Shown: one piece after another, positions 38,301 through 48,609 of the stretch
How positions within the stretch are numbered: the stretch's first letter is position 1
Layout: each line of letters starts with the position of its first letter
DNA from: Manihot esculenta
Lineage: Eukaryota > Streptophyta > Magnoliopsida > Malpighiales > Euphorbiaceae
DNA: 64,000 nt
Direction: 5' to 3'
Assembly: GCF_001659605.2 (NCBI RefSeq)
Contig: NC_035177.2
Coordinates: 1,550,611-1,614,610 of the forward strand
Notes under the pieces: model-generated
Databases searched by the model: none
Seen by the model: the letters and a program-made list of their open reading frames with translations, nothing else
What the model was told of the DNA's origin: nothing
Position numbers and translations under genes: made by a program

Positions 38301-39399
38301 TATTCATACTTAGCACAAAAACAACTAAATTGCACAAACACAAACACGTACACAGAGGAATAATTTGTTAGATTTACCCTATCATCACAGCCAATATAAA
38401 TGTAAAAACTGGGATTGAAGGCTGTATTGCTGCAGCATAAGTTGGATTTGTGTAGCTAAGACCAATAAGAAATAATAGCTGATTGCCAAATATCCTAACA
38501 AATAACAAATCAAAAAAAAAAATGATCACTAGGATGTTGTATTAAGCATATTGAAGTATTAATTAGTATAAATAAATCAATAAAGATGGGTTTAGAATTT
38601 TAGATAAGCATACCCTGTTAACCCAAGGAAGAAGAATGAGAAGAGTAGGCGTTTTGTCATAGGAGGTCGAATTCTTCTACAAAAAGGAAAACAAAATTTC
38701 TTAAGAATTTTCATAATTTTAGTTTATATATGAAATTATCAACCAAAAGGAAAAACCTAAAAGTGTGGAACTTGTTCTGACCATCTAACAACTAAATAAC
38801 CAAACGAAAAAAAGCAGTAAATGCACAGTAATAAAATAGGTATTTTTTTATGTGTTCAAGCCATATTATGCTACGATCAGTGAAACTGTACTACAAAAGT
38901 GCAAAGGAACGCCAATTGTAAAGCTGCACAATACAAAAATAAGCAAAATCACCAATATGAACTTGTTGGCCAACCACGATTGGCAAAAACCAAAAAGGTC
39001 TTTAAAAGTTAAAGAAAACTGCCAAAACGAAATCATTGACAATTTAGAGCAAAACTCGAATCACAATTGTACTAGTCAGAATTATCCTAATATACACAGA
39101 AATAGATAAATATACACAAAAGGAAAGTCAGAGGAAGGACAACTCCAGAAGGAAAAAGCAGGGGGGAAAATGGACTACTTTTCACGGATATAGGCCGTGG
39201 GGGCGAGAATTGAGAGAGCTAGCAGGTCACGAAAGGCACAGAAAACGAGCTGATTGACCCCAACATTAAGAGCCACTTTGGTAATAACATGATATCCTCC
39301 ATTGAATAGCTGCACCATCGCCATGGCAACATGAGCCCTCCCAGCCTCTTTATCCAGAGCTCCTCCTCCACCAACACCACCTCCAGTAGATGTGGCCAT
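32390..39399 (-). CDS. WAT1-related protein (EamA / drug-metabolite transporter family), At4g19185-like
   Basis: A multi-pass membrane transporter of the plant MtN21/WAT1 group; substrate unknown for this subgroup. Seven exons on the minus strand: 39399-39179, 38673 (or 38676)-38614, 38494-38378, 38235-37953, 35117-34962, 33009-32858, 32612-32390 (stop TGA). They join in frame to 403 aa. Start MATSTGG at 39399 is the first ATG in frame. Family landmarks are [105 protein letters not shown] and [15 protein letters not shown], covering the two EamA halves (about ten membrane helices). The C-terminal tail is hydrophilic ([11 protein letters not shown]). Exon 2 has a tandem NAGNAG acceptor. Introns 4 and 5 are long (2.8 and 2.0 kb). 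It is convergent with XEG113. Confidence 0.93.
36158..36507. mobile_element. MITE-like inverted repeat in WAT1-related intron 4
   Basis: About 350 bp. The left side GCCTCTGTTTGTTTCACAAA and the right side in reverse complement, GGTTCCATTTGTTTGTAGAA, form imperfect inverted ends. Both arms carry AAAATATTTTCC / GGAAAATATTTT words. It is non-coding. The target duplication is not clear. Confidence 0.55.
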
Positions 39400-39879
39400 C
39401 TCTTTCTTCCACTCCAAAGATTGTCTTGTTAGCTATTAGGAGAGGAAAGAAAGAAAATTTACATTAAGAAAGAAAAAGAAATAGAAGATGAGAAGGAAAG
39501 GAGAACAAACTAACCAAAGTCCAAATAGAAGGGGAGTTGGTGTTGGGATTGCATAAAAAATGTCCATCTGGGTATCCTTTGTTTGCAAGCCAACAAAAAA
39601 AATTTTTTGTCTGCTCTTTTCGAGAATATCTAATTATATAATCTTAATTCTTCACTGCATCAGTGTTCATTCACTTTGACCGCTACACTGTGGCAAGGCT
39701 TCCCTTGTTACATCTACATGATCGGCGGGGCTGGAAAAAATAAAAATCTTACAGAATTGAAAGACTAACCGGATAAATTTATTGTCCTTTGTTGGACTGG
39801 CTGGCTCAATTGCCCATTTATCGCATGCGCAAAACACCCAAACGATATCGTTTATGCTTTGTAGACGCCATTTTACACT

Positions 39880-39941
39880 TTTGAGAATTACCGATAGAAG
39901 CAAATATCCATTTGAGAATTACCGATAGAAGCAAATATCCA
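39880..39941. repeat. 31-bp tandem duplication
   Basis: Two back-to-back copies of a 31-bp unit that starts TTTGAGAATTACCGATAGAA. They look identical, so the duplication is recent. It lies about 480 bp upstream of the WAT1-related start codon. Confidence 0.85.
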
Positions 39942-40454
39942 TTAATCCAACGCGACCACCGCACCAAAGAGACAAAATTCCATTCATCGTTTGGAAGGCA
40001 AAGAGGCCAAAAGAAACCAAAAAGATCAGAAGATCAGAAAGGGAAAGTAAAGGACCCAAATTCACTTGCGCGTTTGATTGAAAGGAAAATTGCATGAAAA
40101 ATTGTAGGAATTGAAAAAAAAAACAGAATGAGGACAGCTTGCATGAAAAAGTTTTAACGTAATGCCTTCCATTGCTTTACCGCATCATTTTTTTTTTTTT
40201 ATAAAATCATCCCGTATCAAAATTCAATAATTTAGAAAAAGTTCCATTTTAATTTCTAAAATATAATATAATTAACAAATTTTTCCCTATATTTTCAAAT
40301 TTAACAAATTTTTCTCTATATTTTTAAATTTAACATTTTCATTTTTTAAATTTAATTTCATCAGAATATAAAATTTCTCAATAAAAAACTTTTATTAAAT
40401 CAATAATTTCACTTAATTAAAAAAAATATAATTCCAAAAATATTATTATCCATA

Positions 40455-40800
40455 ATAAAATAAAAATTTATTATTTAATTCTTATAATATAAAAAAACTC
40501 ATTATTTAATTTTTTTAATTTTAAAAAATATATTAAAAATATATTTTAAAAAATCTACTAATTAATTCTTCTATTAATTTTATTAATAAACATTTTACTA
40601 TTTAATTTTTATAATTTAAAAAAATATTAATTTGTCTCTTAAATTATTAAAAAATTTATTAATTAATCTTTTTATATTAAAAATATTTTAATTTTTTTAT
40701 AATATTTAACGACTAAAATTAATGAAAAGACTAATCGGTAGATTTTTTAAAATGTCAAAGACATTTTAATAAATTTTTCAAATGCCGAGTAGTAATTGAT
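40455..40800. repeat. Decayed copy of the 19144-19527 MITE family
   Basis: Same order of words as the copy in XEG113 intron 3 (AAAAAACTCATTATTTAATT; AAAATATTTTAATTTTTTTA; GTAGATTTTTTAAAATGTCA), but strongly AT-drifted. Borders are approximate. Confidence 0.45.
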
Positions 40801-41779
40801 AGCGAGCAGTATTACATAAATAATTTTTATTAATTTTTAATTTTTTAATTTTAATAATTTAAATTTATATATTTTTATTTTTATTATCTTTTCTAAATTT
40901 TAATTTTAAATTAATTAAAATTTTTATTTGTTTATAAAAATTGAGTTTGATATTTTTTTCCTTAAATCTTTAACGAAATTAAATTTTAGAAATTAAAGTG
41001 TTAGATTCGAAAAATAGATATACAAATCTGTTAATTATGTAATATATTTAGGGATGAAAACGTATTTTTTTCTTTAATTTTTTGAAAGAGAAAATTATAA
41101 ATTTATAGAAATTAAATTTCAAGAATCAAATGTTGGATTTTAAAAAGGATAATTTGACCATTTTTCTTATTATTAACGGAAAAGAACTCTAATTTTGATA
41201 GAAAAATTTATAATTTTAATGAAATTAAATTTAAAAAATAAAAATATTAACTTAAAAAATAAAGGGTCGAATATGTTAATTACGCGATAAAAACAAAATA
41301 TAATTTGAATTTATAAGCACTTTTTGATCCGCACTCATTTCACTCTTTAATATTATATTAAAATATCTCTTTCAAATCTATTTAAATACAAGATCTAATT
41401 CCTTCATCAAACTAAATTTATTCTAATTTATACATAAACTTAGTTAAAAACAGTTTAACAATGTAATTATATAAGGTTAAAAGTTAATTTGATTATTTTA
41501 TTAGCTTTAAATTGAATTAGATTCAAAATAAAAAAATTAGAAAAACTCTCCATTCATTTTTCGTCTATTAATTTTCCTTTAAATTTTAAAATAAAAAGCA
41601 ATATATTTGTAAATATTTAACAATTCTAACATCAAAAATATTTCTTTCAGGAAATTTTCCTTGGAAAAAAAAACTTTACAAAAATTTAAAATAAAATATA
41701 GACTTAATTACTATTCAATTTGTCAAATTTATCATAAATTTAACTATACGTTTCTCAATATAATTAGCGTCAATAATAT

Positions 41780-41908
41780 TTAATTCAAACCCAATTAAAA
41801 TTTTAATTTAGTTAATTAAAAAAATTTTAATTTGATTCGATTTTAAATTTTTAAAAAATTAATTAAATTTTTTAATTCAATTTTGAGAATTAAAAAATCA
41901 AATTAAGG
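41780..41908. repeat. Fragment of the TCGGTT-rich element family
   Basis: TTTGATTCGATTTTAAATTT, an AT-rich stretch and AATTAAAAAATCAAATTAA match the degraded core of the family seen at 8171-8622. Both ends are uncertain. Confidence 0.35.
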
Positions 41909-41957
41909 GAATATATGTAATTGAAATTTATAATTTATAATCATCAAACAAGTAGCT

Positions 41958-44330
41958 TGTAACGACCCGAAAATCGGACCGCTACCGGCGCTAGGATCCG
42001 GGTCGACTTAAGGCCGCCGGGACCCGTAGCAAGCCTAACATACATCCTGTATAGCTGGTATAATCCCATACATGATCAAACATAAGCATAAACTTTAAAA
42101 CATAAAACTGTAAACTTCTTCTGTAACCCGTTTGACCTGTGTATGCACTATGACTGAACTCATAGAACCCCTAGGGTCAGCATATCCTTTGTCAAACTCG
42201 GTCCATCACATAAAACGATATAAAATAAAACTCATGTATAAAGGGATTTACCAACTCGGGCCAAGCACAATACTATAACTCTGAACATATAACATAATAA
42301 CATCATGCAATACAACTCTTTTTACATCAATACATAACCTTACATTACATCATGTCCACAACTATTCTATTACATAAACATGACCATGGACGTAACCTGC
42401 TGATCTCCTGACTATCTCTGACCCTGCAAACCTGGGGTTAGGGGAGAGGGGTGAGCTAAAAAGCCCAGTGAGCAGAAACTAAAAAAAAACATTTGCTTTA
42501 ATTCCTCCATTTTTAGATATATTGTTATTATTTACCTCTTTCTTATTCATGCTTTCATGAAATGCAACACATCACAGCTAATCACATAAAGGATGAATTT
42601 GTCACCACTAGCCCTCTACATATCATAACATGTCCAACTACACCAGGGGCGATTAGGCCTCACCTAGTGTTCGCTTGCATAACTCATATCATAACATGTC
42701 CGACTATACCAGGGGCGATTAGGCCTCACCTAGTGTTCGCTTACATAACATAGTACCAGGGGCGACCTGGTCTTCCTATCTCATATCATACCATGGCATA
42801 TCATATCATATCATATCATATCGTATTGAGGGCTAGAGGATCATTCAAGATTCATCCACATCATCAACATATTATGCAATGCAGCATATTCGTGAATTCT
42901 AATGCAAACAACCTATTACATATCATGGTATTCATGATGCATGAACATGCTTAAAACATTAGATTTATTTGCTTTAAAATAAGAGAGTTGTGTTCCACTC
43001 ACCTGTGACTAGCTCAGGGCCGACTCTGAAACGGCTGACACTACTAAACACCTCGGTTCCTCGGGTTCGATCCTACACAGGTGGACTCCAGTGAGGTGCC
43101 AAACATACTCTAAACAACTCATAAAAGACTACCCAAAAACCCCCTAAAACATCATAGAAGCATGCATAGAAAACACCCAAGAAAAGGCTGGGCAGGGCAC
43201 TTTCGGCGGCACCTTCGGCGGCCGAAAGTCCCAGACAGAGACGAAAGTCAGGCAAGTTCGGCGGCCGAACCTTTTCTCCAGAGACGAAAGTCAGGCACTT
43301 TCGGCGGCCGAACATTACCTTCGGCGGCCGAAAGTCTGCTTTCAAGCCAAAAACTCAACTTTCGGGGGCAAGGTTAGGCGGCCATTCCATTCATTCAAAG
43401 GCAGGTTCGGCGGCCGAAACCACCTTCGGCGGCCGAACCTGAGTTCTTCCCAGAAGGGCAGAACTCAGCTTCTCATGCATTGAAGCCTCCCAAACCTTCC
43501 AAACACCCCTAAAACATGCATTAACTATTCTACAACATGCAACCAAGCACATAGGGGTCTCAAACTATCCTAAACCCCAACAACCATCACAAGAACAAAC
43601 ATTATCATACATTGGGCATAAAACCCACATAAACCCTAACATGCATATCTACCCATCAAAACCATCTTAAAACTTCATGAAACGTAAAGAAAAGCATAGA
43701 TCCACACTTACCTCTTGAAGATCGAGGGTTGGTGCGACCCAAAACTTGAGATGTGGAGAACCCAAACTCTTAAAGTCTCCAAGCTCTCCAAACCTTGATC
43801 CAAGCTTTAACACTCTTCAAAACAACCATATAGCTTATAAAACGTGAAGGATTTGAAGAAAAAGCAAGAAAACGACTAGAGGAGGACATGAACACACCTG
43901 AGCTCGAGAATGGGGAGAAATCTCGCCCATTTCCGGTCTGAGGGGCTTTTATAGGTGGCCAGCCAAACCTCCTTCGGCGGCCTAACGTGCATGCAAAACA
44001 CCCCCATGTTCGGCGGCCGAACTTGAGGTTCGGCGGCCGAACCTGGTTTGTTCAAACATAGCTTTCGGAGGCCAAAAGCGCTCCCAAAACCAACTCATGT
44101 TCGGCGGCCGAACTTCACTTTCGGTGGCCGAACCTGGCAAAAACCTCCTTAGTCTTTTCTTTTCAAAACTCCCTTCTTTTTCATTTAAAACCATGAAATC
44201 AGTAAAAATCATTTTAGAAAATCACATTTTACCCCTCTAGAAGACTCTGGCATCATCAAAATTCCATATTCCAACGGAGATTCCGCCGGAAGGTAGGGAT
44301 TCCGATGCCGGAATCTAGCCGGGTATTACA
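41958..44330 (-). repeat. Left LTR (3' LTR of the element)
   Basis: Carries, in order on the plus strand: a direct duplication around 42646-42745 (ACCAGGGGCGATTAGGCCTC), a CATAT microsatellite (5 units at 42787-42811), and two clusters of TTCGGCGGCCGAA stem-loop words (43200-43440 and 43973-44130). It differs from the right LTR by about nine substitutions and three length changes that I could spot. Confidence 0.92.
43200..44132. repeat. Cluster of TTCGGCGGCCGAA stem-loop motifs in the LTR
   Basis: About a dozen copies or near copies of TTCGGCGGCCGAA, a 5-bp inverted repeat TTCGG/CCGAA around CGG. They fall in two groups, 43200-43440 and 43973-44132, and some are paired with 10-20 bp spacing. 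The right LTR carries the same set (49849-50795), with one extra 12-bp half unit near 49912. Confidence 0.85.
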
Positions 44331-44344
44331 TTCTTCCCCCCTTT
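44331..44344 (-). other. Polypurine tract (read on minus strand)
   Basis: TTCTTCCCCCCTTT on the plus strand, directly beside the left LTR; on the minus strand it reads AAAGGGGGGAAGAA. Confidence 0.8.
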
Positions 44345-44591
44345 AAGAACATTCGTCCTCGAATGTTCAAACAAACAAACATGCATCAAGCATACATCGG
44401 CAAGCAAGCAACAAGCAAGCAAAACCTAAAAACCTCTCTTCAAAAAGAGAGACACGGTCATTGCTGGAGTATAAACTCTCGGTCTCCCCGGTGAACTTTT
44501 CATCTTAAGGTGATTCTAAGGGACTTTCACCATCGGGATTTCCTTGTTTCCACACTTTCTGACTGATGTGTCTGCAGTCCGTACTAGCTGC

Positions 44592-46043
44592 TCAACATAG
44601 GAGAGATCCTTTATGATCTCCACCTCTGGTTCTTTCCAGAACCTCACTCGGATTCGACACTAACTCATATACCGTGGAAACATGGAAAAACGAATGGATC
44701 TCTTCCATCAAAGTGGGCAAATCTAACTCGTGGGATACATTCCCAAATCCTTTGCAGGATTCCAAAGGGTCCAATGTATCTGAGAGCTAATTTACCTTTT
44801 CGCCCTTAGCGAATCACCCTCTCTTTAGGAGACACCTCCAGCAAACCTCGACTTCCTCGAGAACCTCAACACGCTTCCGCCGTGCACTCTGACAAAACTC
44901 TTCTTCCCTTCTGAAACTCTATCTGCCTCTTGCGGACAACTTCATACTCTCCTGCTGACTCACAGCAGTTCTGATTCTTCTCATCTTCTGACTATGCAGC
45001 TCTCACTCCTTTCCTCTGCCTCTGATTCTCCTCTCTTGACTCAAGATGTATTGCAAGCTCTTTCGATCTGTAAGGATCTGTCCACATACCTTATGCAGGT
45101 ATCGCCTCCACATCTTGAGTGCAAGTATTTCCATTGCCATCTCTGGATCATGCGTAAGATGATTCAACTCATGCTTCCTCAGCTACCTAGAAGCATAAGC
45201 AATCATTTTACCACTTTACATAACACACAACCTAGTCCCACACGGGACGCATCACAGGACACTGTGAAATCTTTATCACTGGCGAACAGAGCCACCACTG
45301 GTGCTGACATCAACATTTCCTTTGGCTCTTCCAAAGCCCTCTTCACTCTGAGTAGACCACACACCTTCTGGTTCTTCTTGATCCATCTGGCCATAGGAGC
45401 GGCAACTCTAGAGAAGTTCTAGATGAACCTCCGTTAGGTAACCTGCCCAACCCAAAAAGCTCTTGATCTTAGTCACTACAAGGGGCCTGGGCTAGTTAGC
45501 TACAACTTCAACTTTCTCAGGTCTACTTCACTTTTCTTTTCTCCGGCACACATGACCTAAGAAGGATATACTCCTCGACCAGAACTCACATTGGAGAACT
45601 AGGCATCCAAGCCATGTTCTCTCAGGATCTGCAATCCTGATTTCAGATGATGGGCATACTCTTCTGCATTTCTGGAACTCGCCGAGATACCGTCAATGAA
45701 GACAATAACAGAGTGATCCAGAAACCGATTAAAACTCTGCTTATGAGATCCAAGAATGCTGTAGGGGCGTTCATTGACCCGAACGACACTCCTAGAAACT
45801 CATAGTGCCCATATCTGATTCTAAACACTGTTCTCTACACATCTTCTTCCTTGATCTTAACTGATGGTACCTAGACTTCAGATCTATCTTGGAAAGGCAA
45901 CTAGCTCCTGCTAGCCGGCTTAAAATAGACCGTCGATCCAAGGTAACAAACACTTGTTCTGGGTAGTGACTTTGTTCAACGACTAATAGTCGATACAAAG
46001 TCCTTGGAATCCATCTTTCAACCTCGCAACAACACTGGAACAC
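44592..46043 (-). pseudogene. Ty3 pol remnant: RT, RNase H and integrase C-terminus, broken
   Basis: Fragments in different minus frames. RT: 46043-45792 (LAGASCLSKIDLKSRYHQLR) and 45828-45643 (IRYGHYEFLGVSFGSMNAPT). The catalytic [YF]xDD region at 45689-45700 reads FIDG, so the second aspartate is lost. RNase H: 45394-45203 (VSCDASRVGLGCVL). Integrase C-terminal part: 44774-44592 (ELDLPTLMEEIHSFFHVS). No integrase zinc finger or catalytic core is seen between 45203 and 44774, and the protease region (46044-46697) has no readable frame. Total pol space is 2.37 kb, clearly shorter than an intact Ty3 pol. Confidence 0.85.
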
Positions 46044-46697
46044 CCCTAGGCGAAGTGCTCAGTCAGATGGGAACCCTTAACTACCAACTCTTACAACTGA
46101 TCCTTATAACTCTTCTAACTCTGTTGATACCATCCTGTGGGGAGGGATAGAGATTGATCCAATTCCATGCATTACTTCTATTTAAAAATCTATCTCCCTG
46201 ACAGGTGGTAGTCCTGGGAACTCGTCTGGGGAAACATCTAAACTCTCTAACAATGGGCACTGAGGCGGGCTCCCTGACCTGACTGCTAAACTCTCTCTGA
46301 AGAGCTAGAACCCCTGACAACTTTTCCTGAACAACCTACGAGCCTATAGGGTTGATACTGAACCTCTAGGTATCCCTATTCTGTCCCCTCTAAGGACTAC
46401 CTCTGATCCATCCTGACCTCTGAACCTGACTACCTTGTCTCTGCAGACTAGGTAGTACCACTAGTAGAAGAACCAATCCAACCCTAGAATGACGTCAAAC
46501 AGTCAAATCTAGAACCACTAGGCCAGCTGGAAGGCATATACTCACCACATATACTCTGAACTATACCGGCAGACTGACTCTGCCACAGATGGATCACACT
46601 TGGGTGCACTGACCCCAAGGGGATACTCTAACCCATAAGCTATCAACCCAACCTCACAAGGGCTCACAAGTAAACAAAGAAAGAGAAACATCAGGGT

Positions 46698-48338
46698 TCA
46701 TGAAACAGACACACCAGAACATACCAGAGTGAGATTACCTGATCCCATCGGGTTCGATGTGTTAGCCTCCTGCTGAGTCATGGCGAAGATCCGCGCTGGA
46801 GCTGATGGACTTTCCCCACGGGAACCTGCTGAAGAAGGGGCTGTCCCCCTGTCTCCGCCTCTACCACTGCCCTGAAACATGGACGGAGCTACTGGGTGAG
46901 CTACACTGCCCGAAACTGTCTGCTGGGACCGTGCCACCAAGGTCGCGGTGGGACACTCACGTGCCATGTGCCCCTCCTGTCCGCACCTGAAGCATGCTGT
47001 TGTCCCAATCAAACAGACTCCCTTGTGCTGCCTACCGCACCGTGTACATCTGGAGTTACCTGAACCAGAGCTCGAACCATCACCTAAACCCAGATCAGAC
47101 TTTATCTGTTCCCAAAATTTGCTCTTCTTCGATCTTCTGAGGCCTCTGCCTCCCTTCTTACTCTTTGTGACAGCCTCGCTTAGAGGGGAGAGATCAACAT
47201 CACTTGTCCCTCGGATTTTGGAACCCGAAGACTGTGCCACGTACTGTTTAACTGTCCCTTGGACAATGGCACTAGCCTCCATTCTCCGTGCCATATCCAC
47301 TATAGCATGGAAGCTCTCCCTTTCTGCTGATTGAACCAACGAGGAATACCTGGAGTGAAGCTTCATAACATATCTCCTAGACTTCTTCAGGTCTGTGTCA
47401 AGACCTTGTTCTGCAAACGGTAACAGCTCCAGGAACCTGTCCGTAAACTCCTCTACACTCATCTCTTCCGTCTGCCTTAGCTGCTCAAACTCGATCATCT
47501 TCAGTTCTCTGGAACTATCCGGAAAAGCCCATCCTGCAAACTCATTGGCAAACTGCTCCCAGGATAAGCTCTCCAACCTTGGGTCCACATAGTTTTTGAA
47601 CCACTCCCTTGCCTTCTTGCATTTCAATGTGAACCCTGCCATCTGAATGGCTCTACTGTCACTTGCTCCTAGCTCATCCGTTATCATCTTCACCGTTCTG
47701 AGGTATTCAAAAGGGTCATCACCTGTATCAAACTTGGGGGCATCCAACTTGAGGTAATCTGTCATCTTTACTTTACCCCCAACTGATGAACCAGGTTTGG
47801 GTATCCGGACATCAGGGACTATCGGTTCTGCTGGTGGAGGAGGAGGTGCAGCATTCCCTGGGTTAGGGTTTGCTGGAACTGAGAAGAAGGGTGAGGATGG
47901 AAACATGGGGTACTGTGGGAACAGTGGGTGAAAGGGAGGATAGGGCATAAAGGTGGGATATGGGTTATAGCTGAAGAAATCCGACGTACCTCCCATCGGA
48001 TACCCTGGCCCTTGCGGGTAGGGTGGATACTGCGGTGGAACAAAGCCCGAGGCCTGGGTGCCTCCTTGGGACTCTCCCATATCCTCTACTGACATACTCA
48101 TGCCCAAGCTACTATCTCTTCTCTGGTTATCCTCCTCTGTTTCCATCACATCTGCTGACATACCTTCATGAACTGATCTCCTCCGACCTGCATCAAAGGA
48201 CCTTCTAGGGTCCCTTGATGTACTTTCCCTGATCGTCCTACAAGATCTTGCTCTCTGCAGAGCAGGGGAATGGGCATCCATGCCCTCATTCTCTGGCGGA
48301 GCTCCAGTCAATCTCGCAGATCGACGAGTTCCTCTCAT
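46698..48338 (-). CDS. gag: Ty3-type Gag polyprotein (intact frame)
   Basis: An open frame of 546 aa from ATG 48338 (MRGTRRSARLTGAPPENEG). The frame stays open to 48404, but the later ATG fits the usual gag start of this group and lies 272 bp from the LTR edge. It has a basic N-terminus, a Pro/Tyr-rich stretch, a retrotransposon gag core (KMTDYLKLDAPKFDTGDDPF, then AREWFKNYVDPRLESLSWEQ and MSVEEFTDRFLELLPFAEQG) and a basic linker (KSKKGGRGLRRSKKSKFWEQ). Two cysteine clusters follow, the second a CCHC knuckle CFRCGQEGHMAREC. The end shows ARIFAMTQQEANTSNPM, the usual lead-in to protease. Gag forms the virus-like particle and packages RNA. It is the only intact product of this copy. Confidence 0.93.
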   Translation of the reverse strand: MRGTRRSARLTGAPPENEGMDAHSPALQRARSCRTIRESTSRDPRRSFDAGRRRSVHEGMSADVMETEEDNQRRDSSLGMSMSVEDMGESQGGTQASGFVPPQYPPYPQGPGYPMGGTSDFFSYNPYPTFMPYPPFHPLFPQYPMFPSSPFFSVPANPNPGNAAPPPPPAEPIVPDVRIPKPGSSVGGKVKMTDYLKLDAPKFDTGDDPFEYLRTVKMITDELGASDSRAIQMAGFTLKCKKAREWFKNYVDPRLESLSWEQFANEFAGWAFPDSSRELKMIEFEQLRQTEEMSVEEFTDRFLELLPFAEQGLDTDLKKSRRYVMKLHSRYSSLVQSAERESFHAIVDMARRMEASAIVQGTVKQYVAQSSGSKIRGTSDVDLSPLSEAVTKSKKGGRGLRRSKKSKFWEQIKSDLGLGDGSSSGSGNSRCTRCGRQHKGVCLIGTTACFRCGQEGHMARECPTATLVARSQQTVSGSVAHPVAPSMFQGSGRGGDRGTAPSSAGSRGESPSAPARIFAMTQQEANTSNPMGSGNLTLVCSGVSVS

Positions 48339-48594
48339 CTTGACTTCTGAAAGCATAACATGGCACATAAACATTAGCATTTTATGGTTCATGTGGAAAC
48401 ACATGAACCTACCTCACATACATCACATGCATAGCATCACATTAATGCACATGCCTATCATCATGGCATTCCCCATCATCATACAAGACAGGACTCCATA
48501 TCCTATCCTAGTGGACATGATCTTCCTATTGTGCTTGCCCTACCATAACCTCTATGAGCCCGACACACTATAGGTCCGACCAAGTGAACCTAGG

Positions 48595-48606
48595 GCTCTG
48601 ATACCA
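48595..48606 (-). other. Primer binding site, initiator tRNA-Met type
   Basis: GCTCTGATACCA on the plus strand is the exact complement of TGGTATCAGAGC. It lies three bases from the right LTR, as in the other LTR elements here. Confidence 0.9.
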
Positions 48607-48609
48607 TTC

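Larger units (their letters stand above)
39400..41944. other. WAT1-related upstream region and AT-rich intergenic DNA
   Basis: 39400 to about 39.7 kb should hold the 5' UTR and promoter of the minus-strand gene. A 31-bp direct duplication lies at 39880-39941. From 40.2 kb the DNA is very AT-rich and contains old repeat copies (40455-40800 and 41780-41908). No gene is supported. Confidence 0.5.

Noticed and set aside
46805..48573. Plus-strand frames opposite gag
   Set aside because: They are shadows of the minus-strand gag frame and show no domain of their own.
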